From Bacilli bacterium (lineage in GTDB: Bacteria > Bacillota_I > Bacilli_A > ML615J-28 > CAG-698): 64,000 nucleotides of DNA. Shown here in pieces: positions 37,563 to 47,576 of the stretch. The notes beneath the pieces are model-generated. The model was not told the DNA's origin, did not search any database, and saw only the letters and a list, made by a program, of their open reading frames with translations. Within the stretch, counting starts at the first letter, position 1. Each line of letters begins with the position of its first letter. Both the position numbers and the translations under genes were made by a program. The DNA lies in the NCBI GenBank assembly GCA_017617065.1, contig JAFZWP010000001.1, forward strand, positions 124,001 through 188,000, in the 5' to 3' direction.

Positions 37563-40082
37563 TTATATTGCACTTGCTAAAGCTTTACTAACTGTACCAA
37601 AACCTTTTGTTTCATCTTTTACAGTATCTAAGAAATTACTTAAAGCATTCTCTATCTCAGGAGATTTTGGATCTGGGTATTTTGCTTCTAATGAATTAAT
37701 TAATGCTTCAAATTCTTTGTGATAACCGTTAGCTGCATGTGGATCATTTTTAACTAATCTACTTATTTTATTTGTAATAGCTGTCCAATAAGATTTATCT
37801 GTTTCTGAATTAGATTTTGGATTTTCAATTGATTGTACTTGTGATAACCAAGCGGAATGTGAATTTTCAGCATCTGTATTTAACATAGGTTTATTTTTTA
37901 TAGCTGCTAATTCTGCATTTCTTTGATCTGCTTGTGCTGGATCTGCATATTTATTATTAATATCTGCTATTGCATTTGCTCTTGCTTTGGCATCATCTTT
38001 TACTTGATTGCTATATGTTAAGAAAGTATTTAATTCATCAATTAAAGCTTGTCCTAAAATATTTTCTCTTTGCCAAGTATTTTTTGAACCAATAAATTTT
38101 GCTTTTAAATTGTTTGCAATATCTGGATTAATACTATTAATTTCTTTGATATTATTAATAATCTGTTTTGTTATTTCACTAACTTGCTTAACTGAACCAA
38201 TATTTTGATTCCAATTAGATTTTTGTGTTAGTGGTTGATATTTTGCAATAATACTATTAAGATCTGCAATAGCTTCTTTTGGTTTTTTGACAACTTGTGG
38301 TAAGCCTGAATAAATATCAACATATTTATTTACAATTAAATTATCTAATTCTGAGTCAAGCTGATTTTTATCTTCACCAACTAATCCATTTTCTATTTCA
38401 GATAATTTACCTTTAGCTAATTGATTTAATTGATTCTTTGCACCATAATAACCAATAATTTGTTTAATCTCGGTTGAAGACATTTTTTCATCACTATTGG
38501 TTAATATATCAAGTAGTTCTTTATCTAACTTCTCTTGTTCTGATACAGGGATTGCTTTACGTACACTATTAAAAGCTGTAATTAATTTACCACCTTCTTT
38601 TTGTTTTGCTAAAGCTTGTTTTAATTTAGGAAGACCAAATTCCATATCAACTTCATCAGATGTTAATTCTCTAGCTTGTTGATACATTGTATTTTTATTA
38701 AGATCTTTCCATTTTTGATAAATTTTAGCACGCTCTGGTAAATTATACATATCAAGATTATATGTATCCATATGCTCTGCTTCCCATTCAGGATAACGCG
38801 CATCAATATTTTGCTTTGCTAATTTATCTAATTCTAAGAAATAACTTGCTTGTTCATCATCTAAAACTGCAGAACCTTTACTATTTTCAAATTTTTCTAA
38901 TATTTCTGCATTTTCTGGATTTTGTATTATATCTTTGAATTGCTTAACTGTAATTACATAAGCTTCGCCATCTTTGTAAACAAGATTACCTTCTGCTGTA
39001 ATATTGTTTGGTATTTTTTCACGTATTGTAACTTCGGTTTGATCAGGGTTTTCTTTATTTACTTCATTTTCAACACCATCTAATACAATATATACTTCAC
39101 CTTTTGTATCGTTATCAACATTTACAATTTTTGGTGTATCTAATAAAGTATTATGCCATTTTGGTTTACGCTTATCAATTAAATTTGGATTTAAATAACA
39201 TAATATTAATTTTGTTCTTTCATCAATATCTGCAATATCTTTTTTGAAATCTACATAAGCATTATTAGTAATATCATCATCTGTATAAATATCTTCTTTT
39301 AATGCTTTTTCATTAGGTATAGTTGACCATTCTTTTAATACACGATCATATGAACAAAGAACTACATTATTAAATAATACATCAGCTTTTACATAACCAT
39401 TTGCATTTTCAATTAAAGTTAATGCAATTGGTAAACTACCCGCAGAGCATGTATATGTATTTGATTCATTATATAATTTTATTGTATAGCTATCATTAAC
39501 ATTTTCAAATTTACTTGCAGCTTTCTTCAATGCTGCATTTGTAATTGGTTTACCAAACATTGGTTGTACTGCACCACCAGTTGCTGCCGTTAAACCAATT
39601 GCTGCTAAATCTTTTACAATATTACTACTTAAGAATTGTTTCATTAAACCGGGTGTTTTTTTACCTTTTTCTTCTGTAATAGTTTTATTACCCAATTTAC
39701 TTCTTAAATAAATTGTAGAATGAGGATGTCTTTTTCTAATTTTCTGAATAGTATCTGTTACTAATGGATCATCCAAACTAGAAACTGGAGGAATTTGAAA
39801 TTGTGCAGGTTCTTTTTTGAAAGGTAAATATACTTCAAATACAACAGATTCTTTTGGTAATGGTTTAGAAAACCAACCTTCTTTTAAACCTTTATCTGAA
39901 AGTATACTTGCTGCTTTTTCTAAATTTGCTTTAACATCTTTACTCAAAGTTAAACCATCATCTTTTAAAATATCTTGGATATGATCTAAAGCTTCTTTGG
40001 AGTTATTTTTATGTTGAGTTAACATATCGCTGATAATTTCTTCAGCAGATTTGTTTGCAAATTTATCTTCATTAATAGTCAT
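37563..40082 (-). CDS. large virion-type protein, 839 aa
   Basis: Starts MTINEDKFANKSAEEIISDML. The body is mainly helical, with a hydrophobic patch LAAIGLTAATGGAVQPMFG (about 160-178) that could interact with membranes and a beta domain containing EVYIVLDGVENEV and YVITVKQFKDII (about 335-405) related to the 36020 gene. Lysine-glutamate-rich helices dominate the second half. It overlaps the upstream gene by one base (TAATG), so the two are coupled. Candidate internal or ejected protein. No family recognised. Confidence 0.6.
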   Translation of the reverse strand: MTINEDKFANKSAEEIISDMLTQHKNNSKEALDHIQDILKDDGLTLSKDVKANLEKAASILSDKGLKEGWFSKPLPKESVVFEVYLPFKKEPAQFQIPPVSSLDDPLVTDTIQKIRKRHPHSTIYLRSKLGNKTITEEKGKKTPGLMKQFLSSNIVKDLAAIGLTAATGGAVQPMFGKPITNAALKKAASKFENVNDSYTIKLYNESNTYTCSAGSLPIALTLIENANGYVKADVLFNNVVLCSYDRVLKEWSTIPNEKALKEDIYTDDDITNNAYVDFKKDIADIDERTKLILCYLNPNLIDKRKPKWHNTLLDTPKIVNVDNDTKGEVYIVLDGVENEVNKENPDQTEVTIREKIPNNITAEGNLVYKDGEAYVITVKQFKDIIQNPENAEILEKFENSKGSAVLDDEQASYFLELDKLAKQNIDARYPEWEAEHMDTYNLDMYNLPERAKIYQKWKDLNKNTMYQQARELTSDEVDMEFGLPKLKQALAKQKEGGKLITAFNSVRKAIPVSEQEKLDKELLDILTNSDEKMSSTEIKQIIGYYGAKNQLNQLAKGKLSEIENGLVGEDKNQLDSELDNLIVNKYVDIYSGLPQVVKKPKEAIADLNSIIAKYQPLTQKSNWNQNIGSVKQVSEITKQIINNIKEINSINPDIANNLKAKFIGSKNTWQRENILGQALIDELNTFLTYSNQVKDDAKARANAIADINNKYADPAQADQRNAELAAIKNKPMLNTDAENSHSAWLSQVQSIENPKSNSETDKSYWTAITNKISRLVKNDPHAANGYHKEFEALINSLEAKYPDPKSPEIENALSNFLDTVKDETKGFGTVSKALASAI

Positions 40083-42715
40083 TATATTATTTCCTTTAAA
40101 GCTTCTAATGATAATTCATCACTTGCACTACTGTAATAAGCATGTTTTAATCTATCTAAGTAGCCTAAATTACGTAATTTCTTAAATAAACCATTACCTG
40201 GACCATATTCACCATCTGTTGCTAGACTTTGTTTACGAATATCATACAACTCATCCCAAAGTGCACCAATCTTTTTTGAATCACGAGATTCAATAGCATC
40301 TTCAATTCTTTGAACCAATTCATAATATTGTTTCATATCAGGTTTTGGCAATAGATGTTCTGCATCTTTTGGTTGTAACATCCATTGATCTTTTACAATT
40401 GAATAAATAGCAGATGAAACAATTGGTTCATTTATATTTTCAACACCAACTTCAACTGGCATACCTTTAATTGTAATATCATAATCATTATTAAATACTT
40501 GTTTCTTAGCAATGAAATATTTAACTAAAATTTCAGCATTAATACCAATTTGTTCAAAATCATATACTAGGTGCAAATCAATATCACTCATTTCATTATA
40601 ATTAAAGTTTGCACTACTACCAGTTAAGTATACATCAACTGGATCAATACCTAAACCTAAAGTATTTTGAAACTTACCTGCAATACGTAATAAAGCTTCT
40701 CTTACTTCTGGGCGTAAATGTGTACCTTCAAACAATTCTTGATTTAATTCAGAATGAGCCATATGACTCCATTGTTTTTCTAATTCTTCATCATCTTCTT
40801 CTGTAATAAAAGTACCACCTGTTTTAAAACTTGCACCAGGACTTGTAATAACTCCGTCTACAGGTAAATCTGCTTCAGCATCACTAGCACCATAATTTAC
40901 ATGTTTTACTGGATATATATTATCATTTACTTTTGGTATATCATTTTCTTTTAAAGAGCCAACAATTTCACCCCATGCAGATTCTTTACCAAAACTATGA
41001 ATACCTTGGTTTACTCCTAAATCATCCTGGGTTGTAGTATGTTTTGCTTTTGCACCTTGTGGTTTAATCCAACCAGTTCTTGGTGCATTTGCTGGGCTAG
41101 AAGTTGGAGTATCATAATCCGTTTTTAATTTATTTGTAACTTTTGGTTTGGAAGGATGTTCTTTTCTATATTTTAACTTTTCCAATGTATGGTATAATTT
41201 GGTTAATCTTTCTGATTTAGTAAAATTATCGCTTAAATCACCAGTTTCTACACCTTTAATATATTCTTCTAACCAATAAATTTGCTCATCTATAGTATCA
41301 GGTATAGCTATTTTATTTGCAGCATCTTTATAAAATTCTCTTTCTTGTTGTTTTAAATTGTTAATAGCTTCCATTTGATTTTCTGCACCATATTTAGCAA
41401 ATAATTGTTTACGCTGTTCTGGTGTCAAATCTTGTTTTGTAAAAGTTTGTAAATCTTGTTTAAATTCTTTAGCTTGATCATGTATTTCTTGTGAAATACC
41501 AAAATGGCTATAATTTGGATCATTTATCAAAACTTTTAAATTAGTTTTTACTAGATTTCCTAATGCGGTACTTATTTCTGCTTCTGAAGCTTCAGCATTA
41601 TTTAATATTTCTAAAGATTTTTCAAAATCTGCTGCATTTCTTAATAAAGCATCTTCTTTATCTTGCTTTACTAGCATACCTTTATGCAATAATGGAGTTT
41701 GTGCACTAACTTCTGGAGATGCATAATTTTTAATACCCAAACTATTATACCAATTTAAAATAACTGGTTTTGTAAGAGTAAAATTAGATCCATCTAAATT
41801 TTTTAGATATTCACCATCTATTTTAATATTAAAGTTATATGGATTTGTACCTGTATTAGGAGTATATAAAGGAGATTTAATATCTTTTTTTGGATCATAA
41901 AATTTAAATTCAGTATCTCTATTAACAGGATCAGTTTCTTTACCAATAGCTCTTATAAATTCAGGACTTGATTGCAAGTATTTAATTAAGCTATTTTTAT
42001 ATTCTACTGGTTTATTTAATTTAGCAAAGGTATTAGCATTAGCTTTAAAAGAAGGATTAAATCTAACTCTTTGGATTTCTAATTCATTTAATTCATCATC
42101 CTCTGGTACAATAGTTACATTATGCCTTGCCCAGTTATCTATACCATCAACGTGTATATTTTCACGTGTTTCATCTAACACAGATTCTTCTGTTTTTTGA
42201 TCACCTATAGAATTAGGATCACCTTTGATCTTTTCACGGTTTAATTGTGGAATATCATTCAACAATTTTACATAATATGGATTTAACAAGTTATTCCCCT
42301 TCCATTTTGAAAAAGCAGTACTAAACATTAAATAGGCTTCTAAAGTAGTTTTAGCATTAGCTTCAATCCAATCGAAAACTCTTTTTTCGAAAACTTTACG
42401 TACAACATAACCACGTTTAGTTAATTTTTCATAAAAATCTTTTTTATCATGAAATTGACCGCTAACAGTTTTAAAAACTTGTTCTTCTGGATCTAAAACA
42501 ATACCTGTATATTCTTCATAAGCCGAATCAGCGGCATATTCAACTATTTGTAATAATTCTTCTGTACCACCGTTATCTTTATCTAATTCTTCAGCATCTG
42601 ATGGTGTTACTTCACCTGTATCAGCGATTTTTCTCTCTACGCCTTCCCAAGAATCAAATGGATTGTATGAGATAACATCTGCACCTTTGCTTAATAAATC
42701 ACTAAAATATCCCAT
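40082..42715 (-). CDS. virion-type protein with C-terminal nucleotidyltransferase domain, 877 aa
   Basis: Residues 1-640 are helical and low in recognisable motifs (MGYFSDLLSKGADVISYNPF at the start, coiled coil near 430-500). Around residues 695-800 lies a pol-beta-type nucleotidyltransferase: PVDVYLTGSSANF with the G-S pair, then SDIDLHLVYD with the D-x-D metal pair (about 709-716), and a later PVEVGVEN strand that may carry the third acidic residue. These enzymes transfer nucleotides to proteins, RNA or drugs. Located between portal and internal-protein genes, it is a candidate injected effector comparable in logic to T4 Alt. AAGGACTTCTTA precedes the ATG. Confidence 0.7.
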   Translation of the reverse strand: MGYFSDLLSKGADVISYNPFDSWEGVERKIADTGEVTPSDAEELDKDNGGTEELLQIVEYAADSAYEEYTGIVLDPEEQVFKTVSGQFHDKKDFYEKLTKRGYVVRKVFEKRVFDWIEANAKTTLEAYLMFSTAFSKWKGNNLLNPYYVKLLNDIPQLNREKIKGDPNSIGDQKTEESVLDETRENIHVDGIDNWARHNVTIVPEDDELNELEIQRVRFNPSFKANANTFAKLNKPVEYKNSLIKYLQSSPEFIRAIGKETDPVNRDTEFKFYDPKKDIKSPLYTPNTGTNPYNFNIKIDGEYLKNLDGSNFTLTKPVILNWYNSLGIKNYASPEVSAQTPLLHKGMLVKQDKEDALLRNAADFEKSLEILNNAEASEAEISTALGNLVKTNLKVLINDPNYSHFGISQEIHDQAKEFKQDLQTFTKQDLTPEQRKQLFAKYGAENQMEAINNLKQQEREFYKDAANKIAIPDTIDEQIYWLEEYIKGVETGDLSDNFTKSERLTKLYHTLEKLKYRKEHPSKPKVTNKLKTDYDTPTSSPANAPRTGWIKPQGAKAKHTTTQDDLGVNQGIHSFGKESAWGEIVGSLKENDIPKVNDNIYPVKHVNYGASDAEADLPVDGVITSPGASFKTGGTFITEEDDEELEKQWSHMAHSELNQELFEGTHLRPEVREALLRIAGKFQNTLGLGIDPVDVYLTGSSANFNYNEMSDIDLHLVYDFEQIGINAEILVKYFIAKKQVFNNDYDITIKGMPVEVGVENINEPIVSSAIYSIVKDQWMLQPKDAEHLLPKPDMKQYYELVQRIEDAIESRDSKKIGALWDELYDIRKQSLATDGEYGPGNGLFKKLRNLGYLDRLKHAYYSSASDELSLEALKEII

Positions 42716-42737
42716 TAAGAAGTCCTTAAATTTACTT

Positions 42738-42749
42738 TATAATAGAACT
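42738..42749 (-). promoter_or_regulatory. GTTCTA promoter element, leftward
   Basis: Minus strand GTTCTATTATAA, 34 nt before ATG 42715. Confidence 0.5.
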
Positions 42750-42790
42750 GGGTTAAATTAATTAAAATAAGGAAATGAAACTTAAAATAA

Positions 42791-42814
42791 AAGCTGCTTT
42801 TAATTAAGCAGCTT
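42791..42814 (-). terminator. terminator containing the stop codon of the upstream gene
   Basis: 9-bp stem AAGCTGCTT/AAGCAGCTT (42791-42799 with 42806-42814); the stop of the gene ending at 42804 lies in the loop and stem. Confidence 0.75.
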
Positions 42815-43169
42815 CTTTTGATATATTTTCTAGTTCTTTTACAGGAATTCGTAATACAGCTAGAATAAAACTTTTGACATCTGAAGTTAGTCTATTATTA
42901 AATATATCTTCAATTGTTAATAATACATTATAATCTGGCTCTAAAATAAACGGTTTAATTGATTCGACGGTTATTTTATCTAAAGGAATCTTACGAATAA
43001 TATTAACAGTTAAAAATTCAAGCTTTGTTCTTGGTTTTTTCATTAAATAACCAAAGGCTTTATTCCAATCTGCATTTTCTTTGGCTGAATTAGTCTTTAC
43101 TTTAATTTTTACATTAATATTAATTTTTGGAATAGGGCGTTTATCTAAAAATGGGTTTATTTTTGTCAT
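42804..43169 (-). CDS. hypothetical protein, 121 aa
   Basis: Starts MTKINPFLDKRPIPKININV. A basic beta-rich front (NVKIKVKTNSAKENADWNKAF) leads to a helical back ending KELENISKEAA. No motif recognised. Eighteen bases separate it from the gene upstream, and its stop is buried in a terminator, so it ends the portal operon. Likely a small head-assembly or virion protein by location. Confidence 0.6.
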   Translation of the reverse strand: MTKINPFLDKRPIPKININVKIKVKTNSAKENADWNKAFGYLMKKPRTKLEFLTVNIIRKIPLDKITVESIKPFILEPDYNVLLTIEDIFNNRLTSDVKSFILAVLRIPVKELENISKEAA

Positions 43170-43187
43170 AAATTAGTCCTTTATATA

Positions 43188-43541
43188 TTAGAGTTGTTTA
43201 AAACATTCTGCGTTTGTAGTATCTCCACAAAAGTTTATGTTGAAAAGTTCGTTTTCTATAGTTTTAGCTGTCATTTGTCCTTTTAATACTTCATTAAAAT
43301 TGAAAGGTTTATCTACAACTAATTTTGCTATTTTAGTATCAAAATCAATAACTATTTTTTCTTCGCAATTTATATGCTCTAAGATTTTATCACGTTTTTC
43401 TGGAGAAAAATATTTTAGTAAACTATCTTTAAATTCAAAATAATCTACAGTTCTTTGTGAATTTAAGTTTTTATTTGCTAAAACTATTGTATTCTCATAT
43501 CCACGTTTTACAATAAAAGTACCTGTTAAATTATTTAGCAT
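43188..43541 (-). CDS. hypothetical protein, 117 aa
   Basis: ATG at 43541 ([19 protein letters not shown]) overlaps the last 11 bases of the portal gene, so translation is coupled; a TTG further upstream is less likely. The sequence is beta-rich at the N-terminus and helical in the middle ([21 protein letters not shown]). Two cysteines at the end have no metal pattern. In T4, small prohead core genes (67, 68) follow the portal gene; this occupies the same place, without visible homology. Confidence 0.6.
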   Translation of the reverse strand: MLNNLTGTFIVKRGYENTIVLANKNLNSQRTVDYFEFKDSLLKYFSPEKRDKILEHINCEEKIVIDFDTKIAKLVVDKPFNFNEVLKGQMTAKTIENELFNINFCGDTTNAECFKQL

Positions 43542-45345
43542 CTTCTGTATTTTCAATTAGTGATTTCTTTTGTGGCAACAATACTTGTTCTTTCAAACTA
43601 CGATCTATTGCTGTCGTATTTGTTTTATAAAATTCTTTTAACTTGCGATGTAAGAATGTATTTTCCATTAAGAAGACTTTAGAAGACACACTTGCGCTTT
43701 CTTCTACTCCGCCTTCTTCACCACCTTCGGCTGGAGTATTGGCGCCTTTTTGTTTTACTTTTTGCTTAGCTAAGAATTTACCTAAATCTTCTGGTGTATT
43801 TAATGAATTTACAGCAGAATTTTGTAATATTAAAGCAGAAATATCATTTGGCATACCTAATTTGACTAATAATTGATATGCATTAACATTTGGCATGTTT
43901 GGATTAACTTCTTTAAATGACTTTAATAAATCTGCAATATCACTATATTTACTAATAACATCAGCTGGGATTTGAATTGGTTCATTTAAGCTTACTTTAA
44001 CATCTAATTTACTTACATCATAACCAGCATGAGTTAAGATATTTTCAACTAAATACATCATACCATCAATTAAACCTTTCTTTAATGGTATCAATGCACG
44101 CTTTAATTTCAAATCTTGTGCTTCTAATGTTTGAGCTGTAGTAATAACATCTTCACCTACTAAATAACCTTTTGGAAGCTTAGAATTGTTATAAATTTTA
44201 TCTTTGAAGTAATCTACATCTTCTGTACTACTCAAATCAATATTTGCTTCAATATGATCAACATCAACTTTTGTACCATCTGCTGCTTTAGGTAGTGTTA
44301 AGATAGATGTAGCACCAGGAATTTTACGTCCAGCTTTAGCACCTGGAGCATCAGTAAAGATTGAATTCAAATAGTTACTTCTAAATTCATTCATATATCC
44401 ATAAGAATCTGTAATAGAAGTATCTCTTGGAAGTGGTACCCAGAATACCAATCTTTGAATTTTACTCATACGAGAAATACCTAGCAACGCTTCCAAAGTA
44501 CTCAATTGATCAAAAGCAGAGCGCATTGACCATAACATTGATTTACCATATGGTTCTGTAATTTCATCAGCTAATAAGAAATGTACAAATTGCCAAGGTT
44601 GCCATATATGAATAATATTATTAGATCCTGTTGTTGCAGGTCTTGCTACATATGTATTTTCATCTGTAGTTTCATAATTAATTACATTTAAATATTCATC
44701 ACAATTAACTTTGAAATATTTAGGGTTAACAAAACGAATACTTAAATCTTCTACAACATCAATTTGTGTAAAGTCTGGATGTTTTTCTGTATCTAACCAT
44801 TCATTTAAATATGGATAATGTAAAACCATACCATAATTACCATACTTAGCTAATGATCTAGTAATATTTGGTAATCTTTGATAAATTTTATTTTTATATA
44901 AAATCTTTTCTACTAAAGCTTGTGCTTTTGGATCTGAAATTGTGATTTTTAATGGGTTATCTGTAAATCCTTGTGATAATACTTCAGCAACATAAGTATC
45001 TAAGATTGTACCTACTTCTGCTAAATTTTCATCCATTAAATCAAATGTTTTATAAGCTGCTAATAATGTTGCATAATTCTTATTATAATATGTATAAGTT
45101 TCCATAAATGAATCATATAAACTTATACAATCATTGCTCATATTACTATATTTTTGAGACAATGGAATAGAAACATAATTACCTGATTTTGTTTGGCCTA
45201 CAGTAAAACCATGTCTTTTTGCTAATCCTTTTAAAGTATTATATGAAATACCTGGATTAGTAACAAACAATGTATTACTATCTTTATCATATGCAGAATT
45301 TTCCAACAATGTTTTACTTAAGCTTTTAAATACTGAGTTAGCCAT
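43531..45345 (-). CDS. portal (head-tail connector) protein, gp20-like, 604 aa
   Basis: Matches the T4 gp20 portal family: [40 protein letters not shown] (about 105-125), a clip/wing region with [14 protein letters not shown], and the stem region [27 protein letters not shown]. Length is near T4 gp20 (524 aa) with an added acidic Gly-Glu-rich C-terminus ([23 protein letters not shown]), possibly cut by the prohead protease. It forms the dodecameric vertex for packaging and tail joining. The gene lies downstream of neck-like genes and overlaps the next by 11 bp. Confidence 0.92.
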   Translation of the reverse strand: MANSVFKSLSKTLLENSAYDKDSNTLFVTNPGISYNTLKGLAKRHGFTVGQTKSGNYVSIPLSQKYSNMSNDCISLYDSFMETYTYYNKNYATLLAAYKTFDLMDENLAEVGTILDTYVAEVLSQGFTDNPLKITISDPKAQALVEKILYKNKIYQRLPNITRSLAKYGNYGMVLHYPYLNEWLDTEKHPDFTQIDVVEDLSIRFVNPKYFKVNCDEYLNVINYETTDENTYVARPATTGSNNIIHIWQPWQFVHFLLADEITEPYGKSMLWSMRSAFDQLSTLEALLGISRMSKIQRLVFWVPLPRDTSITDSYGYMNEFRSNYLNSIFTDAPGAKAGRKIPGATSILTLPKAADGTKVDVDHIEANIDLSSTEDVDYFKDKIYNNSKLPKGYLVGEDVITTAQTLEAQDLKLKRALIPLKKGLIDGMMYLVENILTHAGYDVSKLDVKVSLNEPIQIPADVISKYSDIADLLKSFKEVNPNMPNVNAYQLLVKLGMPNDISALILQNSAVNSLNTPEDLGKFLAKQKVKQKGANTPAEGGEEGGVEESASVSSKVFLMENTFLHRKLKEFYKTNTTAIDRSLKEQVLLPQKKSLIENTEDAK

Positions 45346-45348
45346 TTT

Positions 45349-45807
45349 TTATTGTTCCCATTCTAGATTAACATGAATATCAAAATAATTATTAGTAATT
45401 TTATCTACACACTTAATAATGCCAGATTGATACACCAACAAAACAAAACCTATTGAATAATTGTCAGATAAAATCTGTTCAATAGGTTTAATTATTTGAA
45501 TTCCTTCAGATGGTGTATAATCAAATTCAGCCCATTTATTATAAATTAATCTACCGCTTACAAAAGTTAAAACAGGATATTCTTTTTCCCATTCTTCCAC
45601 TATTGAAGTATCTATTAAAATACCTGAAGGTGTATCTGTAATACCATTAATTTGTAATACATCACCTCTAGCGAAAGATTTATCACAAACAATTCGAGTC
45701 AATTTACTACGCATCCAAAAACAAAAATCATTTTTACCATCTATTTGTGATTTAGATGAGGCGTAGTAACTGATAACACGAATAGGATATTGTATATTAG
45801 TAATCAT
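45349..45807 (-). CDS. hypothetical protein, 152 aa
   Basis: Starts MITNIQYPIRVISYYASSKS. Beta-rich, with GDVLQINGITDTPSGIL and IEQILSDNYSIGFVLLVYQSG segments; two cysteines. Spacing is 3 nt to the portal start downstream and 26 nt to the gene upstream. Location suggests a small head or neck assembly protein. No known family. Confidence 0.6.
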   Translation of the reverse strand: MITNIQYPIRVISYYASSKSQIDGKNDFCFWMRSKLTRIVCDKSFARGDVLQINGITDTPSGILIDTSIVEEWEKEYPVLTFVSGRLIYNKWAEFDYTPSEGIQIIKPIEQILSDNYSIGFVLLVYQSGIIKCVDKITNNYFDIHVNLEWEQ

Positions 45808-45833
45808 TTAAATTAGTCTTTATTGGGTTAAAA

Positions 45834-46058
45834 TTATCCATTTAAGGATTGTTTTACTTTTACACCTTTGCGTGTCTTTTTAGCAACTGCTTTTTTGCTT
45901 TCGTTGACTTTTTGAACAACTTCATCTTCTGTCAAATCTTCAAGTTTTTCACCAATTGCTTCTTCTACTACTTCTTTTGTAGATTCTGTAATAATAACTT
46001 TTTTTGTTACTACAGGTTTTGCATATTTTTTTGTAGGATAGTTAATAAAATCTGTCAT
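45834..46058 (-). CDS. small charged protein, 74 aa
   Basis: Starts MTDFINYPTKKYAKPVVTKK. Repetitive Lys, Val and Glu with a basic end (KKAVAKKTRKGVKVKQSLNG); an acidic central helix EEAIGEKLEDLTEDEV. Composition recalls the lysine-rich protein at 49595 and phage DNA-binding or scaffold peptides. Preceded by AAAGGAGAATCTAAT. Function unknown. Confidence 0.6.
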   Translation of the reverse strand: MTDFINYPTKKYAKPVVTKKVIITESTKEVVEEAIGEKLEDLTEDEVVQKVNESKKAVAKKTRKGVKVKQSLNG

Positions 46059-46076
46059 ATTAGATTCTCCTTTAAA

Positions 46077-46517
46077 TTATTTATTTGTTAATTGTAAACG
46101 AATTGCATTTGTATTGATAATTACGGTATCACCAGTAATAACTGTTTCAGAAGGTACTAATGGTAATACACACCACAATGTATAAGTTTCAACTTCTTCA
46201 CCTAATGAATTTACAGTAACATCTCTATTAAATAAACCAACTTTATCAATTACACGACCACCTGTTGTCCAATCAGCAGAAGCAGTATTAAATACAATTT
46301 CATTGGCATTATAAGCTACACCATCTACTGCACGTGAGCATACAAAAGGTTGTTTTGCATATCCAGCAGCTACGTCTGGTTCAATGAAATCATTCATATT
46401 AGCATTTCCGCCCTCATTTGATAAACCTAAACCAATGTAAATATCATAATTACTGCGGCCTGAAAAGTAATCATCTAATACTTTATTCATAAAAGTGGTT
46501 TGAATTCCATAATCCAT
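46077..46517 (-). CDS. structural protein, phage tail-fibre/decoration-like fold, 146 aa
   Basis: Shows a pattern common in phage virion proteins of about 130-150 aa: an N-terminal helix, YDIYIGLGLS strand, FVCSRAVDG, NEIVFNTASADW, then GLFN, a VLPLVPSETVITGDTVIINT strand pair and a closing NAIRLQLT. Such proteins form beta-sandwich fibres or tail-tip units. AAGGAAAATTAAA precedes the ATG, and a GTTCTA element lies in the end of the upstream gene. Exact role unknown. Confidence 0.6.
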   Translation of the reverse strand: MDYGIQTTFMNKVLDDYFSGRSNYDIYIGLGLSNEGGNANMNDFIEPDVAAGYAKQPFVCSRAVDGVAYNANEIVFNTASADWTTGGRVIDKVGLFNRDVTVNSLGEEVETYTLWCVLPLVPSETVITGDTVIINTNAIRLQLTNK

Positions 46518-46535
46518 TTTAATTTTCCTTATTTA

Positions 46536-46547
46536 TTAATATAGAAC
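46536..46547 (-). promoter_or_regulatory. GTTCTA promoter element inside upstream gene end
   Basis: Minus strand GTTCTATATTAA, 30 nt before ATG 46517. It overlaps the last codons of the gene at 46536-47495. Confidence 0.45.
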
Positions 46548-47495
46548 TGAAATTGCAGTAGGCTTTACAACAAAACTTGCTACACCTGCTGAATCAATAT
46601 GTAAAGTTTTAATTTGTGTATACTCATCATCATAAAGATTTTCTTGATATTGTGGTTCTTCTTCAGGAACTTCTTGTATTGCTTTCTCAAATATAAATAC
46701 AGTATTTTTCCAGCGATAATAAGTTTCTTTGTTTCCATGTAATTCATCATTTTCAACTATAAACAACGAATCTTCTGGTACATTAGAAGTATCATATTCT
46801 AACAAATCTCTATAAGTTTCAACCACTGCATATACAACTTCTTCTTGAATCTCTTCATATTTATAATCATGTCTAAGAGAAACTGGATGAACTTTAAAGT
46901 AGAAATGTAATTGTGCACGAATTCTATTAGTAACTTCTTTATCTGTTATATCATTAATTCCAAAATAGAATATGCCATATAAGTCTTTAAATTCACCAGT
47001 ACGATGAATACTCTGTCTAGCTGGTACACAATATGCAACTCTAGTGTATGTTTTACTACCACTCAATTGCTTCATTTCTGTACTTAATACAGTCCATTCT
47101 CTAGCAATCATACCTTCATAAGAATTATATTCAGTAAGTACAATTCTTGAGTTTTTAGGCAAATGCAATTTAGTAGGAATAAGAACTTCTAAAGGATACA
47201 AACCTTCTGTACCATCTGCAGCCATACCTTCTACAGATACATTTTGACGATATTGTTCAAACTTTGGTACAACAGATTCTGTAGTAACTTCAAAATCATC
47301 ATCTACAAAGTTTGAATATTCATCAACGTTATTTTCTATTTTTGGAGTTTTAATTAAAGCTTTTATTCCATAATTAGAGAATATAGCTTCATCACGCAAT
47401 GCTGCAGCGTATTCTGGATACTCTGTAATATAAACATCGCGTAAATTTACTCTCGAAAAGTCAGTTTCTTTTAATTTTGATTTAATTTTTACCAT
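46536..47495 (-). CDS. putative neck or baseplate-type structural protein, 319 aa
   Basis: Start taken as ATG 47495 (MVKIKSKLKETDFSRVNLRD); an ATG 9 nt earlier lies within the GTTCTA element region. Beta-rich, aromatic, with IPTKLHLPKNSRIVLTEYNSY (about 105-125) and AYCVPARQSIHRTGEFKDLYG. The length and location (between chaperonin and portal) fit T4-like neck, head-completion or baseplate proteins. I cannot assign it to a family. No Shine-Dalgarno precedes the start. Confidence 0.5.
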   Translation of the reverse strand: MVKIKSKLKETDFSRVNLRDVYITEYPEYAAALRDEAIFSNYGIKALIKTPKIENNVDEYSNFVDDDFEVTTESVVPKFEQYRQNVSVEGMAADGTEGLYPLEVLIPTKLHLPKNSRIVLTEYNSYEGMIAREWTVLSTEMKQLSGSKTYTRVAYCVPARQSIHRTGEFKDLYGIFYFGINDITDKEVTNRIRAQLHFYFKVHPVSLRHDYKYEEIQEEVVYAVVETYRDLLEYDTSNVPEDSLFIVENDELHGNKETYYRWKNTVFIFEKAIQEVPEEEPQYQENLYDDEYTQIKTLHIDSAGVASFVVKPTAISVLY

Positions 47496-47498
47496 GAT

Positions 47499-47510
47499 AT
47501 ACATTAGAAC
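47499..47510 (-). promoter_or_regulatory. GTTCTA element 15 nt before start
   Basis: Minus strand GTTCTAATGTAT; ATG 47495 lies 15 nt from its first base, with no ribosome site. Confidence 0.45.
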
Positions 47511-47525
47511 TTGATATTTAATAAA

Positions 47526-47554
47526 AAAACCAGTAACTATAAATTACTGGTTTT
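47526..47554 (-). terminator. terminator after groEL
   Basis: 11-bp stem AAAACCAGTAA/TTACTGGTTTT (47526-47536 with 47544-47554), with T-rich sequence leftward. Confidence 0.8.
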
Positions 47555-47576
47555 GAGTAAGACTATGACATCTAAA

